A DNA stretch of 21,820 nt. It comes from JAGNLM01 sp964439835 (GTDB taxonomy: Bacteria; Pseudomonadota; Gammaproteobacteria; JAABTG01). Location: positions 1 to 21,820 of the forward strand of contig CAYTPQ010000062.1 of NCBI GenBank assembly GCA_964439835.1, given 5' to 3'. A program made the position numbers and the translations under genes. Below, piece by piece: positions 6,812 through 15,415 of this stretch. The notes beneath the pieces are model-generated. The model was given only the letters and a program-made list of their open reading frames with translations, did not search any database and had not been told where the DNA came from. Positions within the stretch are counted from its first letter, which is position 1. Each line of letters starts with the position of its first letter.

Positions 6812-7190
6812 GATGTTCCGTTTCGTCGGTAGTTATCGACAAGTGCCGACGATTTGCAACGTGGTGGTACTGGCGGCCGTCTGAACGAGCCAGATTTCCG
6901 GCCAATTGAACGTCCGCAGTCCGCAAGCTCGGACCGATCAAGCGGTTTGTTGAAAATCAACGGCTTGGCATCGGGCCGTGCGGGCTGGTGAGGGTTCCTG
7001 CGGGTTCGTGCGGAAAGATTCGAACTCCTGCGGGGTCTGGTGGGGTGGAACCCTGCGCCAAACCTATGTAACTCAGCGCCTTAGAACCGCTGCGAACTCC
7101 TGCGGAAAGGTGCGGAATCCAGCCCCAACTGCCAGCAATCCTACCAGTTCTGCCCGGCCGGGGTCACCAGCCAAGTGCATCAGACAGGAC
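6812..7190. other. Non-coding att arm region with short repeats
   Basis: About 380 bp with no convincing gene. It contains several CCTGCGG and GTGCGGAA motifs in the same orientation: the pattern CCTGCGG-N5-GTGCGGAA occurs at 6997-7015 and 7099-7117, and CGAACTCCTGCGG occurs exactly at 7021-7033 and 7093-7105. Closeness to the att core suggests arm-type sites for an integrase or AlpA-like protein. Confidence 0.5.
7091..7118. repeat. Integrase arm-like site, right copy
   Basis: A 28-bp stretch matching 4309-4336 at 21 positions, same orientation, ending about 96 bp left of the att core at 7214. It suggests that the two att regions were processed by the same or related integrases. Confidence 0.45.
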
Positions 7191-7230
7191 GCCAGTTCGA
7201 TTCCCATTGGCGGAATTGAACCCGCGTCCG
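7191..7230. other. Attachment site (att) with tmRNA-like core, right copy
   Basis: Matches 4431-4470 at 33 of 40 positions, with the identical 17-bp core at 7214-7230. On the minus strand it continues CCGCCA after the core, closer to a tmRNA 3' end than the left copy. No tmRNA body lies to its right; the 3' end of the glycosylase-like gene is 22 bp away, so this is again an element junction. Confidence 0.65.
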
Positions 7231-7252
7231 CATCGACTCACCCGACCTTCGA

Positions 7253-8014
7253 TCAGGCGGTGACGAACCGCTCCCGAAATGCTCGCCGGCCCTGGTCGTA
7301 AGGCATAGGGTTGGTGGCGTGGGGGACCGGCGCGCTTCTGTCCCCGATGAGGTAATTGATCCGGTAGGTGCAGTTGCCGGATGGGTGCAGCATGCCGCCA
7401 ATCACCCGGTCGGGTTTCAGGACCCGCTCCTGGATCAGACGGTCCAGCACCTTCTGGACCTGCGGCCCGAGCCCGACGAACACGGCATCCTTCAGTTCCT
7501 CGACCTCCGCCGCGAAGTTCTCCAGCAGGTACTTCCTCAGCAAGGGGTGCTTGGTCATGTCAGGTGAGCCACGGTAATCGTCGCCCTTGACGAACACCGG
7601 ATAGCGCAGCAGCGAGGTTGTCTGCACCAGGTGGCGCGAAGTGGAGAACAGGTCGGCCGAATCGGTCAGGCCGAGCCACTTGTGAAAGCCCCAATGGTTG
7701 AGCTGGTTGATGAGGTTGCTCCGCAACGGCTCACCACTGAACGCGCCGACGCTCTTGGCGGCCTGGATCGCTTCCGCGCTGGACTTGCCGGCCTGAAGCG
7801 CGCGCCGCGCCTCGTTGTTGGCATTGACCATCTGGGTGGGGCCCGGTGTGATCCCGACCAGAACGATCCGCGCACTGGGGTTGATGTACTCGAACGGCGC
7901 GTAATAAATCTTCACGTCGCCGCTTGCATCCATCAACAGGCGCGGGTCGCGCACCACCGGAGGCGTCGCCCCACAAAGAATCGGCGCGTACTTTTCGATC
8001 AAGTCTGTTTTCAT
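7253..8014 (-). CDS. Uracil-DNA-glycosylase-superfamily protein
   Basis: A 253-aa soluble protein. VGITPGPTQ (53-61) fits the UDG-superfamily water-activating/uracil-binding loop GxxPG, and HPSG (210-213) fits the second active-site motif, with SNLINQLNHWG (99-109) between them. Family members remove uracil or other altered bases from DNA. It is the last gene of the leftward Wadjet operon, 46 bp after the cysteine-rich gene, with the att repeat immediately beyond. The ATG at 8014 has only a weak ribosome site. Its position suggests a defence or DNA-processing role, perhaps against modified phage bases, but the actual substrate is unknown and the superfamily call rests on two short motifs. Confidence 0.75.
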   Translation of the reverse strand: MKTDLIEKYAPILCGATPPVVRDPRLLMDASGDVKIYYAPFEYINPSARIVLVGITPGPTQMVNANNEARRALQAGKSSAEAIQAAKSVGAFSGEPLRSNLINQLNHWGFHKWLGLTDSADLFSTSRHLVQTTSLLRYPVFVKGDDYRGSPDMTKHPLLRKYLLENFAAEVEELKDAVFVGLGPQVQKVLDRLIQERVLKPDRVIGGMLHPSGNCTYRINYLIGDRSAPVPHATNPMPYDQGRRAFRERFVTA

Positions 8015-8060
8015 TATTTGATGTGTCCTGGTCTACGACTGGTCCGCCAGCCTGCTGGAA

Positions 8061-8570
8061 TCAGTCCGAAGCCCACAGCCGCTCGTCATCCTGGGTCGCG
8101 GCCCAGAAGTCATCGAACAGCGCCAGCTTGGCTTCGTCCTTGGTCGCGTAGGTCTTGGTGCTGAACCGGCTGCCGATCCGGTAGCCCCACCGCTTGAACT
8201 TATTCATGTGGACGCCGAGGTTGTGCCCATCGACGTTCAAGAAGCTGTTCCCCTTGGCGGACACCCGCCACTTGCGCTGCAGCCAGCGGGTCCGGCGGGC
8301 TGCCCGGTTCCGTAGCTTGGCTTCACGCCGTTTCGGCCCCTCGTAGTCGCCGCTCATCTTCTCGGCGCAGACGCACCCGACGTCGAAGTTCTCGTCCAGG
8401 TCCGGGTGCTCCATGATGTGGACGTAGCGGATCTTCTCGTTGCCGCACATCTGGCAGGTCGCGTAATCGGTTTCGTCCGCCGACTCGCCGTCGGCCCGCA
8501 GGTCGACTACGTCCACGCAGTGCCATCCTTTGTGGGGCACACCCGGCTGGTCCCATCGATTTCCGCTCAC
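8061..8570 (-). CDS. Cysteine-rich protein of unknown function in the Wadjet operon
   Basis: A 169-aa protein I do not recognise by function. It starts VSGNRWDQPG from GTG at 8570, preceded by AGGGA; an upstream ATG at 8774 would overlap jetD by 180 bases and add a poor-quality extension. Cysteines in ATCQMCG and VGCVCAEKM (CxxC and CxC, about 25 residues apart) look like a zinc-binding knuckle. A basic stretch (KRREAKLRNRAARRTRWLQRK) follows and could bind nucleic acid. The C-terminus (GYRIGSRFSTKTYATKDEA) is strand-rich. It begins 22 bp after the jetD stop, so it is likely co-transcribed with jetABCD. Confidence 0.75.
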   Translation of the reverse strand: MSGNRWDQPGVPHKGWHCVDVVDLRADGESADETDYATCQMCGNEKIRYVHIMEHPDLDENFDVGCVCAEKMSGDYEGPKRREAKLRNRAARRTRWLQRKWRVSAKGNSFLNVDGHNLGVHMNKFKRWGYRIGSRFSTKTYATKDEAKLALFDDFWAATQDDERLWASD

Positions 8571-8592
8571 GACTGACTTCCCTAATCCTGAG

Positions 8593-9756
8593 TCATCGAA
8601 TACTTGCCTGTATGGCATTCCACGCCACATCCCAGCGTATCCGCTCCTGTTCGAGGCGGACTTGTTGACCACAGGCATTTCCCTTGATTGACTGATAGAG
8701 CTTTTGTTCGGTACTGGTGAGTAGTGGGAGCTCTGTGGAAGAGTGCTGATCTTTCTCTTCGACCCATAAATCACGATGACTCATCAGCGTTGACTCATCC
8801 ATAAGCACAGTTCTCAGGCTAGGGATGTATGTTCTGGCTCGATTCAGAATGGCAAAGCCATGCGTATCAATGTCACCCCAGTAGATGCATTGCGCCTGTC
8901 GTAGCCATGGAAGCTGTCCCAAAACGTCAACCGCGTAACCCAGGCGCATGATCACAACCGCCCCAGGCAGGTCATCAAACGCAAGCCCAGTTTGAAGGTT
9001 CTCAACAACGAATACATTCCTTGGTCGAATGCCAACGCTTGCCACTTCCTCACAAGGAGCAGAGATATCGCCAAGACCGCCCAAACGGGCTCTCAGTTCT
9101 GGGTCTAGAACGCGCATGCGCATTAACTGCGGCTGTGCCCTCAAACCGCAGCGCCTAAAGAAGTCGCGCTCTCCTGTCGGGTCACCCTGGAGCGTCGCAA
9201 CCAAGTCAGAGATGAGACCCTTTCTAGAGTCCAGCCATTTGCTGTCGGCGCCTGCGATCGGAATTTGTCGCGGGTAGAGATTCGATTTCGGATTGAGATT
9301 GATCCACCCCAGCATCTCTGCCAGCCGACGAAAATCGGCATCGCCGTAGTCAGCGAGGACATCAAAATATCTCGGCAACTGCTGCGCGAGTACCGGCCAG
9401 CGAGCAGTGAGCGTCTGATAGCGAGATTGGGCACGGGCCCACCGTGCGGATTCTCCGATCCATAAGGCAACATCTTCAGGGCTTCGTAGCGCCAGTTTCT
9501 CTGGCAGTCGCTGGACGCCGAGCGCTTTCCACCGGCGCTCACACCAGGACAGGGTGCCGACTCCTTGCCAACCTTGCCATGCGCTCACCCAAGCGCGAAC
9601 GCCGTCGACTTGCCTCAGTGCAGCCTGTTCCGTCGGTATGCTGAGCGGAACTTCCAGCGGCCATTGGCTCTCGCCAGCCTCGCCAATCAGCCACTCGCGT
9701 TGCTTGCTTTGAAAGCGACGGACGAGAAACTGTCGGACATCTTCAGGAAGCTTCAA
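8593..9756 (-). CDS. jetD: Wadjet nuclease subunit JetD
   Basis: A 387-aa protein with the DUF3322/DUF2220 layout of JetD, the TOPRIM-type nuclease that cuts closed circular DNA held by the JetABC loop-extruding complex. The N-terminal half is the DUF3322-like domain (RYQTLTARWPVL; YFDVLADYGDADFRRL). The C-terminal TOPRIM fold shows E252 (VFVVENLQTG) and the D295/D297 pair in YWGDIDTHG, so the metal site looks intact. Start is TTG at 9756, eight bases after AGGAGG, overlapping the jetC end by 14 bases; this coupled start is well supported. Length is normal for the family. Confidence 0.93.
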   Translation of the reverse strand: MKLPEDVRQFLVRRFQSKQREWLIGEAGESQWPLEVPLSIPTEQAALRQVDGVRAWVSAWQGWQGVGTLSWCERRWKALGVQRLPEKLALRSPEDVALWIGESARWARAQSRYQTLTARWPVLAQQLPRYFDVLADYGDADFRRLAEMLGWINLNPKSNLYPRQIPIAGADSKWLDSRKGLISDLVATLQGDPTGERDFFRRCGLRAQPQLMRMRVLDPELRARLGGLGDISAPCEEVASVGIRPRNVFVVENLQTGLAFDDLPGAVVIMRLGYAVDVLGQLPWLRQAQCIYWGDIDTHGFAILNRARTYIPSLRTVLMDESTLMSHRDLWVEEKDQHSSTELPLLTSTEQKLYQSIKGNACGQQVRLEQERIRWDVAWNAIQASIR

Positions 9757-12700
9757 CGCTAGCCTCCTCTCGAGCGTGCTCCGGCAGCTTCAACCGCTGA
9801 CGGTCACCGTCGTACTCGATCAGCAGGACGCCTGACACTCGCCGGTCACTGATATCTACGAAGCAGGCGCCACCGATGAATGGTTCGAGGGTCATGACGG
9901 ACTTCAGCGGCGTAGCAACGACCATTTGAAATCCGAAATTGGTAAAGATGTTCATCGCCAAAGTGGTGAACTCGTTGTCAGCCTTGTCGAATGCCTCATC
10001 AAGCACGACGGGTGCATACATCGGTACGCCGTGGTCGTTTCCGCCCAGTTGATACCGCAGGGCTGCGGCCAAACACGTGGTGGCTAACTTCTGGCGTTGG
10101 CCGCCAGACTTACCAGCACCGCTTCGGTAGATCTCGACCTCGACACCACCTTCATCGATCTCCCGTCCGATGAACTCAACATGCTGTCGAACGTCGAGCA
10201 CAGTCTCGCGCCAGCGTTTTTGCTCGGGGTCCTGACTGGCGAGTCGATTAACAAGTCGGCGCAGGGCCAGGAACCGCGCCTCGGCAAACTTCTGGTCCTC
10301 CGTCCACGCATGGCTAAGTGCTTGCTGGATTTCCTGCTTGAACTCCTTGACGTCAGCAAGTTGCCGGTCACTGGCGTCGATGTGGAGATAGGTGCGTTGA
10401 TTGGTGCTTTGGTTGAACGGCACTTGGCCAAGACTGTCGTTGACCAGATCCATTCGTTCTAGGATGGCCTTACGAGCGTCGTTCAGGTAGGTGGACAGTG
10501 CTGCCAGATTCTGGTGGCTTTGGCTCTGCAGCAGTTCGAAGAATCGCTGCTCGTAGGCGGGCAGGCCATCCGTTTCCAGTCGAACCAACTTGGCGAAAAA
10601 GTCTGGTGCGCTGGCGAGGCTCGTGTCCATGTCGCCAGCGTCCATAGGCCACTGCCGTTTGAATTCGGCGAAGCGCGCTTCTATTTCTTTCTCGCAATCT
10701 CCGATCTCATCTTTGATCTCACTGATTTCTGTATTGAGCCCTCTCTCAACAGCGGTTGCTACCTTGTCGAGGCTTTCGAGCCTGATCGCGTCTGACTGCT
10801 TGGTGAAGCGTTCGTCGAGCCCCTTGATCTGATGGGGAGTCAATGGAACCCGGAAAGCATCTTGGAGGAGGGATTCAAGCTTCTGCGTGCTGTCGTTGAT
10901 CTGCTTGAGAACGGAGTCATGCGCGACCTTGGCTTCGCGGAGGTCCTTGTCTGCTTGATCAACCGAATGCTTTTGCTTGTCGATCCGCTCACTGATATGC
11001 AGTAAGGCTGTATTGCCTTCCCGCGCTTCGCGAATCTGCCGCTCGATGGTGGAAATGCGGTCTAGCAACGGTATTACATCGATTTCCTGCCACTGGAGAT
11101 TCACCAAGGTCTGGCACTGCATCGCTCGGGTCGCACGATTCTTGTCTTGGTCGGCGAGGGTTTCGATTTCTCGCCCGAGGCGCGTAATCGTCGCAGCCAG
11201 CTCCTGGGCCTGGGCTTGAAAGAGCCCAAGCTTCTCGCGGTTATCGAACCCGAGCACCCAGTTTCGTCGGTCGCCGACACTTCTCCGGTCGTCCTTCTCA
11301 TGCCGGGTTTTGCTGTGCTTGACCTGCCCCTCGCGGGTGATGGCTCGATCAGCGCTCCTGAACGACTGAATGGACTCGACGCACGCGTAATCGAAGCGTT
11401 GCCGTAGCTCGGCCTGCAGCCAATCGGCATACGTACCCTCCTTGACGTTCAGCTTGAGGACGAGCGAATTGGCACCAATGGGCTTGGCCTGCCACGTCTC
11501 CGGTCGGCCGGTCCGGTAATACACCAGGCGCTGCCCAAGGTGGGTGTTGTTGATGTGATTGGCCAACGCCGAATAATGGCGCTCGTCCACCAAGAGTGAG
11601 AGCGCAAATCCGTGCAGTACGCGCTCGATGGCACCTTGCCACTCGGCCTCGTCAGGCTTTATCTCGATGAGTTCGCCAACAAAGGGCAGCGCCGACTCCG
11701 AGATCCCGATGCCTGAGGCGATGTCTCGGCGCATTTCCAGCATATCGGCTGGAATATTCGATGGTTGGCGCTGGAGTGCCTGCACCTCCTTCACCGCTTG
11801 CGAAAATGCGGTTTCGGCGTCCTTCTTTTGAGCTGCCAAGCGGAACTGTTCTTCGCGGTTCTCGCTGCTACGTTGCTCCCAGTTTTCGACCTCCTGCCGC
11901 GCGTTGCCCAACAGCTCAGCGAAGACCTGAGGCGAATCCGGGAGGCTCCAGCCAAGCTTCTTGCATGCTTCTTCAGCCTGGCCGCGTTTGCGCAGACGAT
12001 CCGTGCGCTGGCCTTCTAGACCAGATTTCTCTGCCTCCCATTGCTCGATCTGATCACCGCCGGCTTCACGATGCTGTCGCTCCAGATCGCGCAAGGTTGT
12101 GGCGTGGTTATCCAGGATGCTCTGGCGTCGACTCACTTCACCTTCCGAGCCGCTGGCTTGCACCTCCAGGGACTCGATATGCCGCTTGAGGAGTTCAACG
12201 CGGCAGGTTTCCCGGTAGCCATCAACCCCCAGCCGAAGCTCATCCAGGCCATTGCGCTGCAGCATCAGCGAATCTCTCCGCTGATACTGCTCCCGCGCTG
12301 GCGCAAGTGTTTGAACCTGCTCGCGAGCTGTCACTACCGCCTGGTGGGCCGCATTGAGTTCGCCAAATTCGCTGACCAAGCGATCTGCCACCTCGAAGGT
12401 TTCTGGCTTGTCCAACATGAAATCGCGCAGGAAGGTATTGAGATCGCCGAGATTCTTGGCCGACTGTGTTTTGTGCAGCAAACGCAGCGCCATTTCGCTC
12501 TCGATACCGAGCAAGCGGCAGAATCGTTCGCAATAGGGACGAAACTCGTCGCGGGCGAACGCCTCGGGGAATGACTGTTTGAGCTTTCGGATGTCGAAGT
12601 TGGATTGGCCGAAGTCCTCCAACTCGCGCAGGTCAAAGGCCCGCTCCAGGACAAGGTAGTGGCGTTTAACGTCGGTGGTTCCATTTGCATTGCCACGCAG

Positions 12701-13117
12701 CCAGAACACCTGAACAAGCACCACAAACTGGCCCAATGCGTTCTGGTAAGTCAGTGCCAAGGCTGACCATGTTGTCCCCGAGCGCAAGTAACGGGTGGCG
12801 ATCTCACCCGAATCTCCATCCTTCTGTTCGGCCCATGCACCACGTACGTAGGAGACGAGGTTTCGGTCACGACCGCTACGGTCAGCCTCGCGCGCGGCAG
12901 CGTTGAAGTCGATCCAGCGAGGTGGCACGAGCAACGCCGAAAAAGCGTCGAGAAGCGTCGATTTGCCAGCCCCGGATCGACCGACAAACAGAAAGCCTCG
13001 TTCGCTGATCGGTACGTCATGCAGCCCAGAAAAAGTGCCCCAGTTGTAGACCTGCAGGCGAGTCATCCGGAACTGTTCCCGGGCGAACAAGGAGGCGGTT
13101 TGGGGTTCCGAGATCAT
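9743..13117 (-). CDS. jetC: Wadjet SMC-like ATPase JetC
   Basis: An 1124-aa SMC/MukB-like protein, the motor of the Wadjet complex, which loads on DNA, extrudes loops and recognises small circular plasmids. The N-terminal ATPase half has GRSGAGKS (46-53). The C-terminal half has the ABC signature KSGGQ (1003-1007) and Walker B APVVLDEAF with D1040/E1041. Between them lie long heptad-rich, charged stretches (about 260-480 and 640-850) expected to form the coiled-coil arm, with a hinge-like globular part around 480-620. The ATG overlaps the jetB stop (ATGA). All catalytic motifs are present, so the ATPase should be functional. Confidence 0.95.
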   Translation of the reverse strand: MISEPQTASLFAREQFRMTRLQVYNWGTFSGLHDVPISERGFLFVGRSGAGKSTLLDAFSALLVPPRWIDFNAAAREADRSGRDRNLVSYVRGAWAEQKDGDSGEIATRYLRSGTTWSALALTYQNALGQFVVLVQVFWLRGNANGTTDVKRHYLVLERAFDLRELEDFGQSNFDIRKLKQSFPEAFARDEFRPYCERFCRLLGIESEMALRLLHKTQSAKNLGDLNTFLRDFMLDKPETFEVADRLVSEFGELNAAHQAVVTAREQVQTLAPAREQYQRRDSLMLQRNGLDELRLGVDGYRETCRVELLKRHIESLEVQASGSEGEVSRRQSILDNHATTLRDLERQHREAGGDQIEQWEAEKSGLEGQRTDRLRKRGQAEEACKKLGWSLPDSPQVFAELLGNARQEVENWEQRSSENREEQFRLAAQKKDAETAFSQAVKEVQALQRQPSNIPADMLEMRRDIASGIGISESALPFVGELIEIKPDEAEWQGAIERVLHGFALSLLVDERHYSALANHINNTHLGQRLVYYRTGRPETWQAKPIGANSLVLKLNVKEGTYADWLQAELRQRFDYACVESIQSFRSADRAITREGQVKHSKTRHEKDDRRSVGDRRNWVLGFDNREKLGLFQAQAQELAATITRLGREIETLADQDKNRATRAMQCQTLVNLQWQEIDVIPLLDRISTIERQIREAREGNTALLHISERIDKQKHSVDQADKDLREAKVAHDSVLKQINDSTQKLESLLQDAFRVPLTPHQIKGLDERFTKQSDAIRLESLDKVATAVERGLNTEISEIKDEIGDCEKEIEARFAEFKRQWPMDAGDMDTSLASAPDFFAKLVRLETDGLPAYEQRFFELLQSQSHQNLAALSTYLNDARKAILERMDLVNDSLGQVPFNQSTNQRTYLHIDASDRQLADVKEFKQEIQQALSHAWTEDQKFAEARFLALRRLVNRLASQDPEQKRWRETVLDVRQHVEFIGREIDEGGVEVEIYRSGAGKSGGQRQKLATTCLAAALRYQLGGNDHGVPMYAPVVLDEAFDKADNEFTTLAMNIFTNFGFQMVVATPLKSVMTLEPFIGGACFVDISDRRVSGVLLIEYDGDRQRLKLPEHAREEASVEAS

Positions 13118-13821
13118 TGGTCGGCCTCCTCATCGGGCTCAGTCTGAGCCAGTTGGGCTGGCGTCTCTCCGGCAGCCATGCGCTGATACAAGTGGGTAAG
13201 AGCTTGTATTTCCTCGGCTGAGAAGAGGAGCTTCAACGTGGGCGAAATCTCGAAGCGATCCTCGCTCGAGCGAATTTTCTGAAGGATGCTGTGCTTCTTG
13301 ATCTTCTCGATGGATGCATGAACCCGTTTCGCGAATCCCGCGCGGTCGGTGTTGGAAGCTCGCTCATAGAGAGTAAGAAACTCCATCATTTCGTCCGTCG
13401 ATACCACGGCACGGTCGCCCTGCGAGTCCGCCTGGGTCAATCGCTGACGAAGGTGGAGAAGCAGAATGGAGTCAATGAAGGTCAGCTGCGCGCGACGCAG
13501 CAGAAGTGGCACTTCGAGGTCGCCGGTATCTGCCTGGCGGGTGAAGGCAACTTGTACGTCCCGGTCGATGACCAGTTCGAGAAACAGTTCGGCAAGGCGC
13601 CGACGTATTACCGCTTCGTCTCGCACTAGTATCGGCCAGAGTTTTGGATGTCGACGTCCGTCGAGCGAAGGTCCCGCAAGTAGCTGCACCAGGGCGCGCC
13701 GGGTATCCAGCGCCAACTCGCCGCTGTCACCCATGAAAAGATGGGTGTCCGATTCCTGCGCAGGATCTGGTTCGTGTGCTTCGGCCGGCATCGCCGTTTC
13801 GTCGTTCTCAGACCAGTTCAT
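13114..13821 (-). CDS. jetB: Wadjet MukE-like subunit JetB (DUF4194)
   Basis: A 235-aa protein matching DUF4194, the kite-like partner that links the kleisin JetA to the JetC ATPase. Family features are RRRLAELFLELVIDRDVQVA, the conserved PLLLRRAQLTFIDSILLLHL region (about 120-145) and a C-terminal winged-helix region (STDEMMEFL ... ASIEKIKKHSIL). The first 35 residues are acidic and low-complexity, likely a flexible leader. It starts 14 bases inside jetA, with GAGGGAG nine bases upstream of the ATG, and overlaps jetC by four bases. Confidence 0.92.
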   Translation of the reverse strand: MNWSENDETAMPAEAHEPDPAQESDTHLFMGDSGELALDTRRALVQLLAGPSLDGRRHPKLWPILVRDEAVIRRRLAELFLELVIDRDVQVAFTRQADTGDLEVPLLLRRAQLTFIDSILLLHLRQRLTQADSQGDRAVVSTDEMMEFLTLYERASNTDRAGFAKRVHASIEKIKKHSILQKIRSSEDRFEISPTLKLLFSAEEIQALTHLYQRMAAGETPAQLAQTEPDEEADQ

Positions 13822-15268
13822 TGGCCCGCTCCCTCAAAAAGAAGATCTTTGGAATTCGGGCGCTACGGAGCTCGTCGTCGCCTCCTACCCAGCCTACGGT
13901 TTCGCTATGGTCGGCTTTGAAACCATGCCGACTGCCCAATGCAAGCAGGCCGACCACGCTGCCCAAACCCTGTGCAGCGGGGAACTGCTCCAGCACGTCA
14001 GCAATGGATGCCTGGGAGCGTTGCTCCAGGACAGCCAGGACGTTGGCCTTCAATGTTCGGAAGTCGATCTCGGATTGGGCGACCAGTTCGCTGACAGACT
14101 CCAGGTCGATTGGTGGGGCGTCACCTTCCGCCATTTGACCGGGCAAAGCTTGTAGGGAGGGGTCGTACAGCACCCACTGAGACAAGGAGCGCAAACGGCT
14201 GCTCGTGAGTTCAAGCGTGTACTCGAGGGTCTCTGTGGCCCTGACTTCGTCCTTCAGAGCGAGTGCTGCTCGCTGAGCGTCTTTCAGAAGGTGATTGAGT
14301 CGGCGTTGCTCGAGGTATTCACGGCTCTGGACGAAATGCTTCAGGCTGCGGGCAAACGTCTGGAGCACTTCATGGACCATGCCGCCCTGCTCAAGAAGGG
14401 TTCGTGTCAGCCGAAGAAGGAATCGGCGCTCCTTGGCTTCGAGCTGACCTACAAACTCCCGCGACATGACGCTATCGAGAGCCTGATCAAGTGTGGCGGC
14501 CTGCTGTGGGTCCGTTAGCAATCGCCAGAAAGCAGAGAAAGTCCTTCCCGCGTCGCTTTCTGAAATCAGGTCGATTCCGGCAAACAGCGAATCCAGCACG
14601 TCGCCCCGATTGCCATCGTTGTCCATGATGCGTTCACGGAGATCTCGATTGAGCTGATCGAACTGGTCGCGGACACGACGGAAATCACCCGCAAGATCGT
14701 CGGTCAGCGTGATGATTTCGCGCGTACGCTCCAACGCCGTTGCATGGGGCAGCACGCGCATCTGCCCCTTCTGGATGGCGTCTATCTCCTTGTCGATGCG
14801 GGCTTGCTCGGCCATGAGCCGGTCGATGCGGCGGAATTTATCGGTGTCGGTGTCCTCTGCAAGCCGAGCCAGCGCCTCGATAACAAGCGTTAGGCGGCTT
14901 TCGGTCGCGGCTGAGTGCGGCTGCTCCAGGCCAGAGACAAATCGGATGGCTTCGACGGAGGCCGTGGAGAGTTCATATTCCTCCTCTGAAGCCCCAGCCG
15001 GGAAGCGTCGCTCTAAGTACCCATCGGCAAGCCAGCTGGCGACATACGCTTGTGCTGTTTGGGGAAAGTCTTCGCCATGTGCGCGTAGCTCTTCCAGATC
15101 CCTTGCGATTCGTTCGTGAAAAATGGAGGCAGGAAGGCTCCGCTCGCTCTCGTAGAGATGGGCTTGGAGCAGGCCAATGACGGTAGGTCCAGTGTTCGAG
15201 GCAAGCAGGCGCCACAACGGTTGCGCCCGCATGCGCCGGTACGTCGCGATGGCTTTGTCTGCTTTCAC
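13808..15268 (-). CDS. jetA: Wadjet kleisin subunit JetA (DUF3375)
   Basis: A 486-aa protein of the DUF3375 family, the MukF-like kleisin that bridges the two JetC heads. The N-terminal YRRMRAQPLWRLLASNTGPTV region is characteristic. A winged-helix part (about 30-130) is followed by long helical segments (EALARLAEDTDTDKFRRIDR; TREIITLTDDLAGDFRRVRDQ) and a C-terminal winged helix. The start is GTG at 15268 with GGAG upstream. It is the first gene of the leftward operon, facing away from the WYL regulator across a 155-bp gap. I found no strong minus-strand promoter there by eye; TTGATT near 15330 is only a weak candidate -35. Confidence 0.93.
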   Translation of the reverse strand: MKADKAIATYRRMRAQPLWRLLASNTGPTVIGLLQAHLYESERSLPASIFHERIARDLEELRAHGEDFPQTAQAYVASWLADGYLERRFPAGASEEEYELSTASVEAIRFVSGLEQPHSAATESRLTLVIEALARLAEDTDTDKFRRIDRLMAEQARIDKEIDAIQKGQMRVLPHATALERTREIITLTDDLAGDFRRVRDQFDQLNRDLRERIMDNDGNRGDVLDSLFAGIDLISESDAGRTFSAFWRLLTDPQQAATLDQALDSVMSREFVGQLEAKERRFLLRLTRTLLEQGGMVHEVLQTFARSLKHFVQSREYLEQRRLNHLLKDAQRAALALKDEVRATETLEYTLELTSSRLRSLSQWVLYDPSLQALPGQMAEGDAPPIDLESVSELVAQSEIDFRTLKANVLAVLEQRSQASIADVLEQFPAAQGLGSVVGLLALGSRHGFKADHSETVGWVGGDDELRSARIPKIFFLRERANELV

Positions 15269-15344
15269 TCCCGTGCTCCAAAGTGGCGGGTCACTACCAT
15301 GTGGTTATCACAATACGACGTACACACAAATCAAAATAGGGTCA

Positions 15345-15373
15345 TGGACAGATTCTAGGGCAGACCATATACT
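15345..15373 (+). promoter_or_regulatory. Sigma70-type promoter for the WYL/helicase operon
   Basis: TGGACA (15345-15350) and TATACT (15368-15373) are separated by exactly 17 bases, each one mismatch from consensus. A start of transcription near 15380 would leave a leader of about 45 bases before the WYL gene. Confidence 0.65.
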
Positions 15374-15381
15374 TTCCGCAA

Positions 15382-15415
15382 TAACCCGTACAAGCATTCG
15401 CTAACCCGAACGAGC
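15382..15415 (+). promoter_or_regulatory. Candidate WYL-regulator operator (two direct repeats)
   Basis: TAACCCGTACAAGC (15382-15395) and TAACCCGAACGAGC (15402-15415) match at 12 of 14 positions and are 20 bp apart, two helical turns. They lie right at and after the predicted transcription start, where a bound repressor would block RNA polymerase. Binding by the adjacent WYL protein is inferred. Confidence 0.5.

Noticed and set aside
6990..7120. CRISPR array from repeated CTGCGG motifs
   Set aside because: The repeats are short, imperfect and unevenly spaced, with no cas genes nearby.
7191..7230. A tRNA or tmRNA gene
   Set aside because: Only the T-arm-like core is present; there is no acceptor stem, CCA end or tmRNA body on either side.
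8061..8774. Longer 237-codon version of the cysteine-rich gene
   Set aside because: The extra N-terminus lies inside jetD in another frame and is low-complexity; GTG at 8570 has a ribosome site.
10080..10130. A second Walker A motif in JetC (SGAGKSGG)
   Set aside because: It coincides with the ABC signature KSGGQ in the C-terminal ATPase half, so the resemblance is incidental.
8593..15268. Chromosomal MukBEF or another SMC system
   Set aside because: The DUF3375, DUF4194 and DUF3322/DUF2220 combination with a TOPRIM nuclease is specific to Wadjet (Jet/EptABCD).
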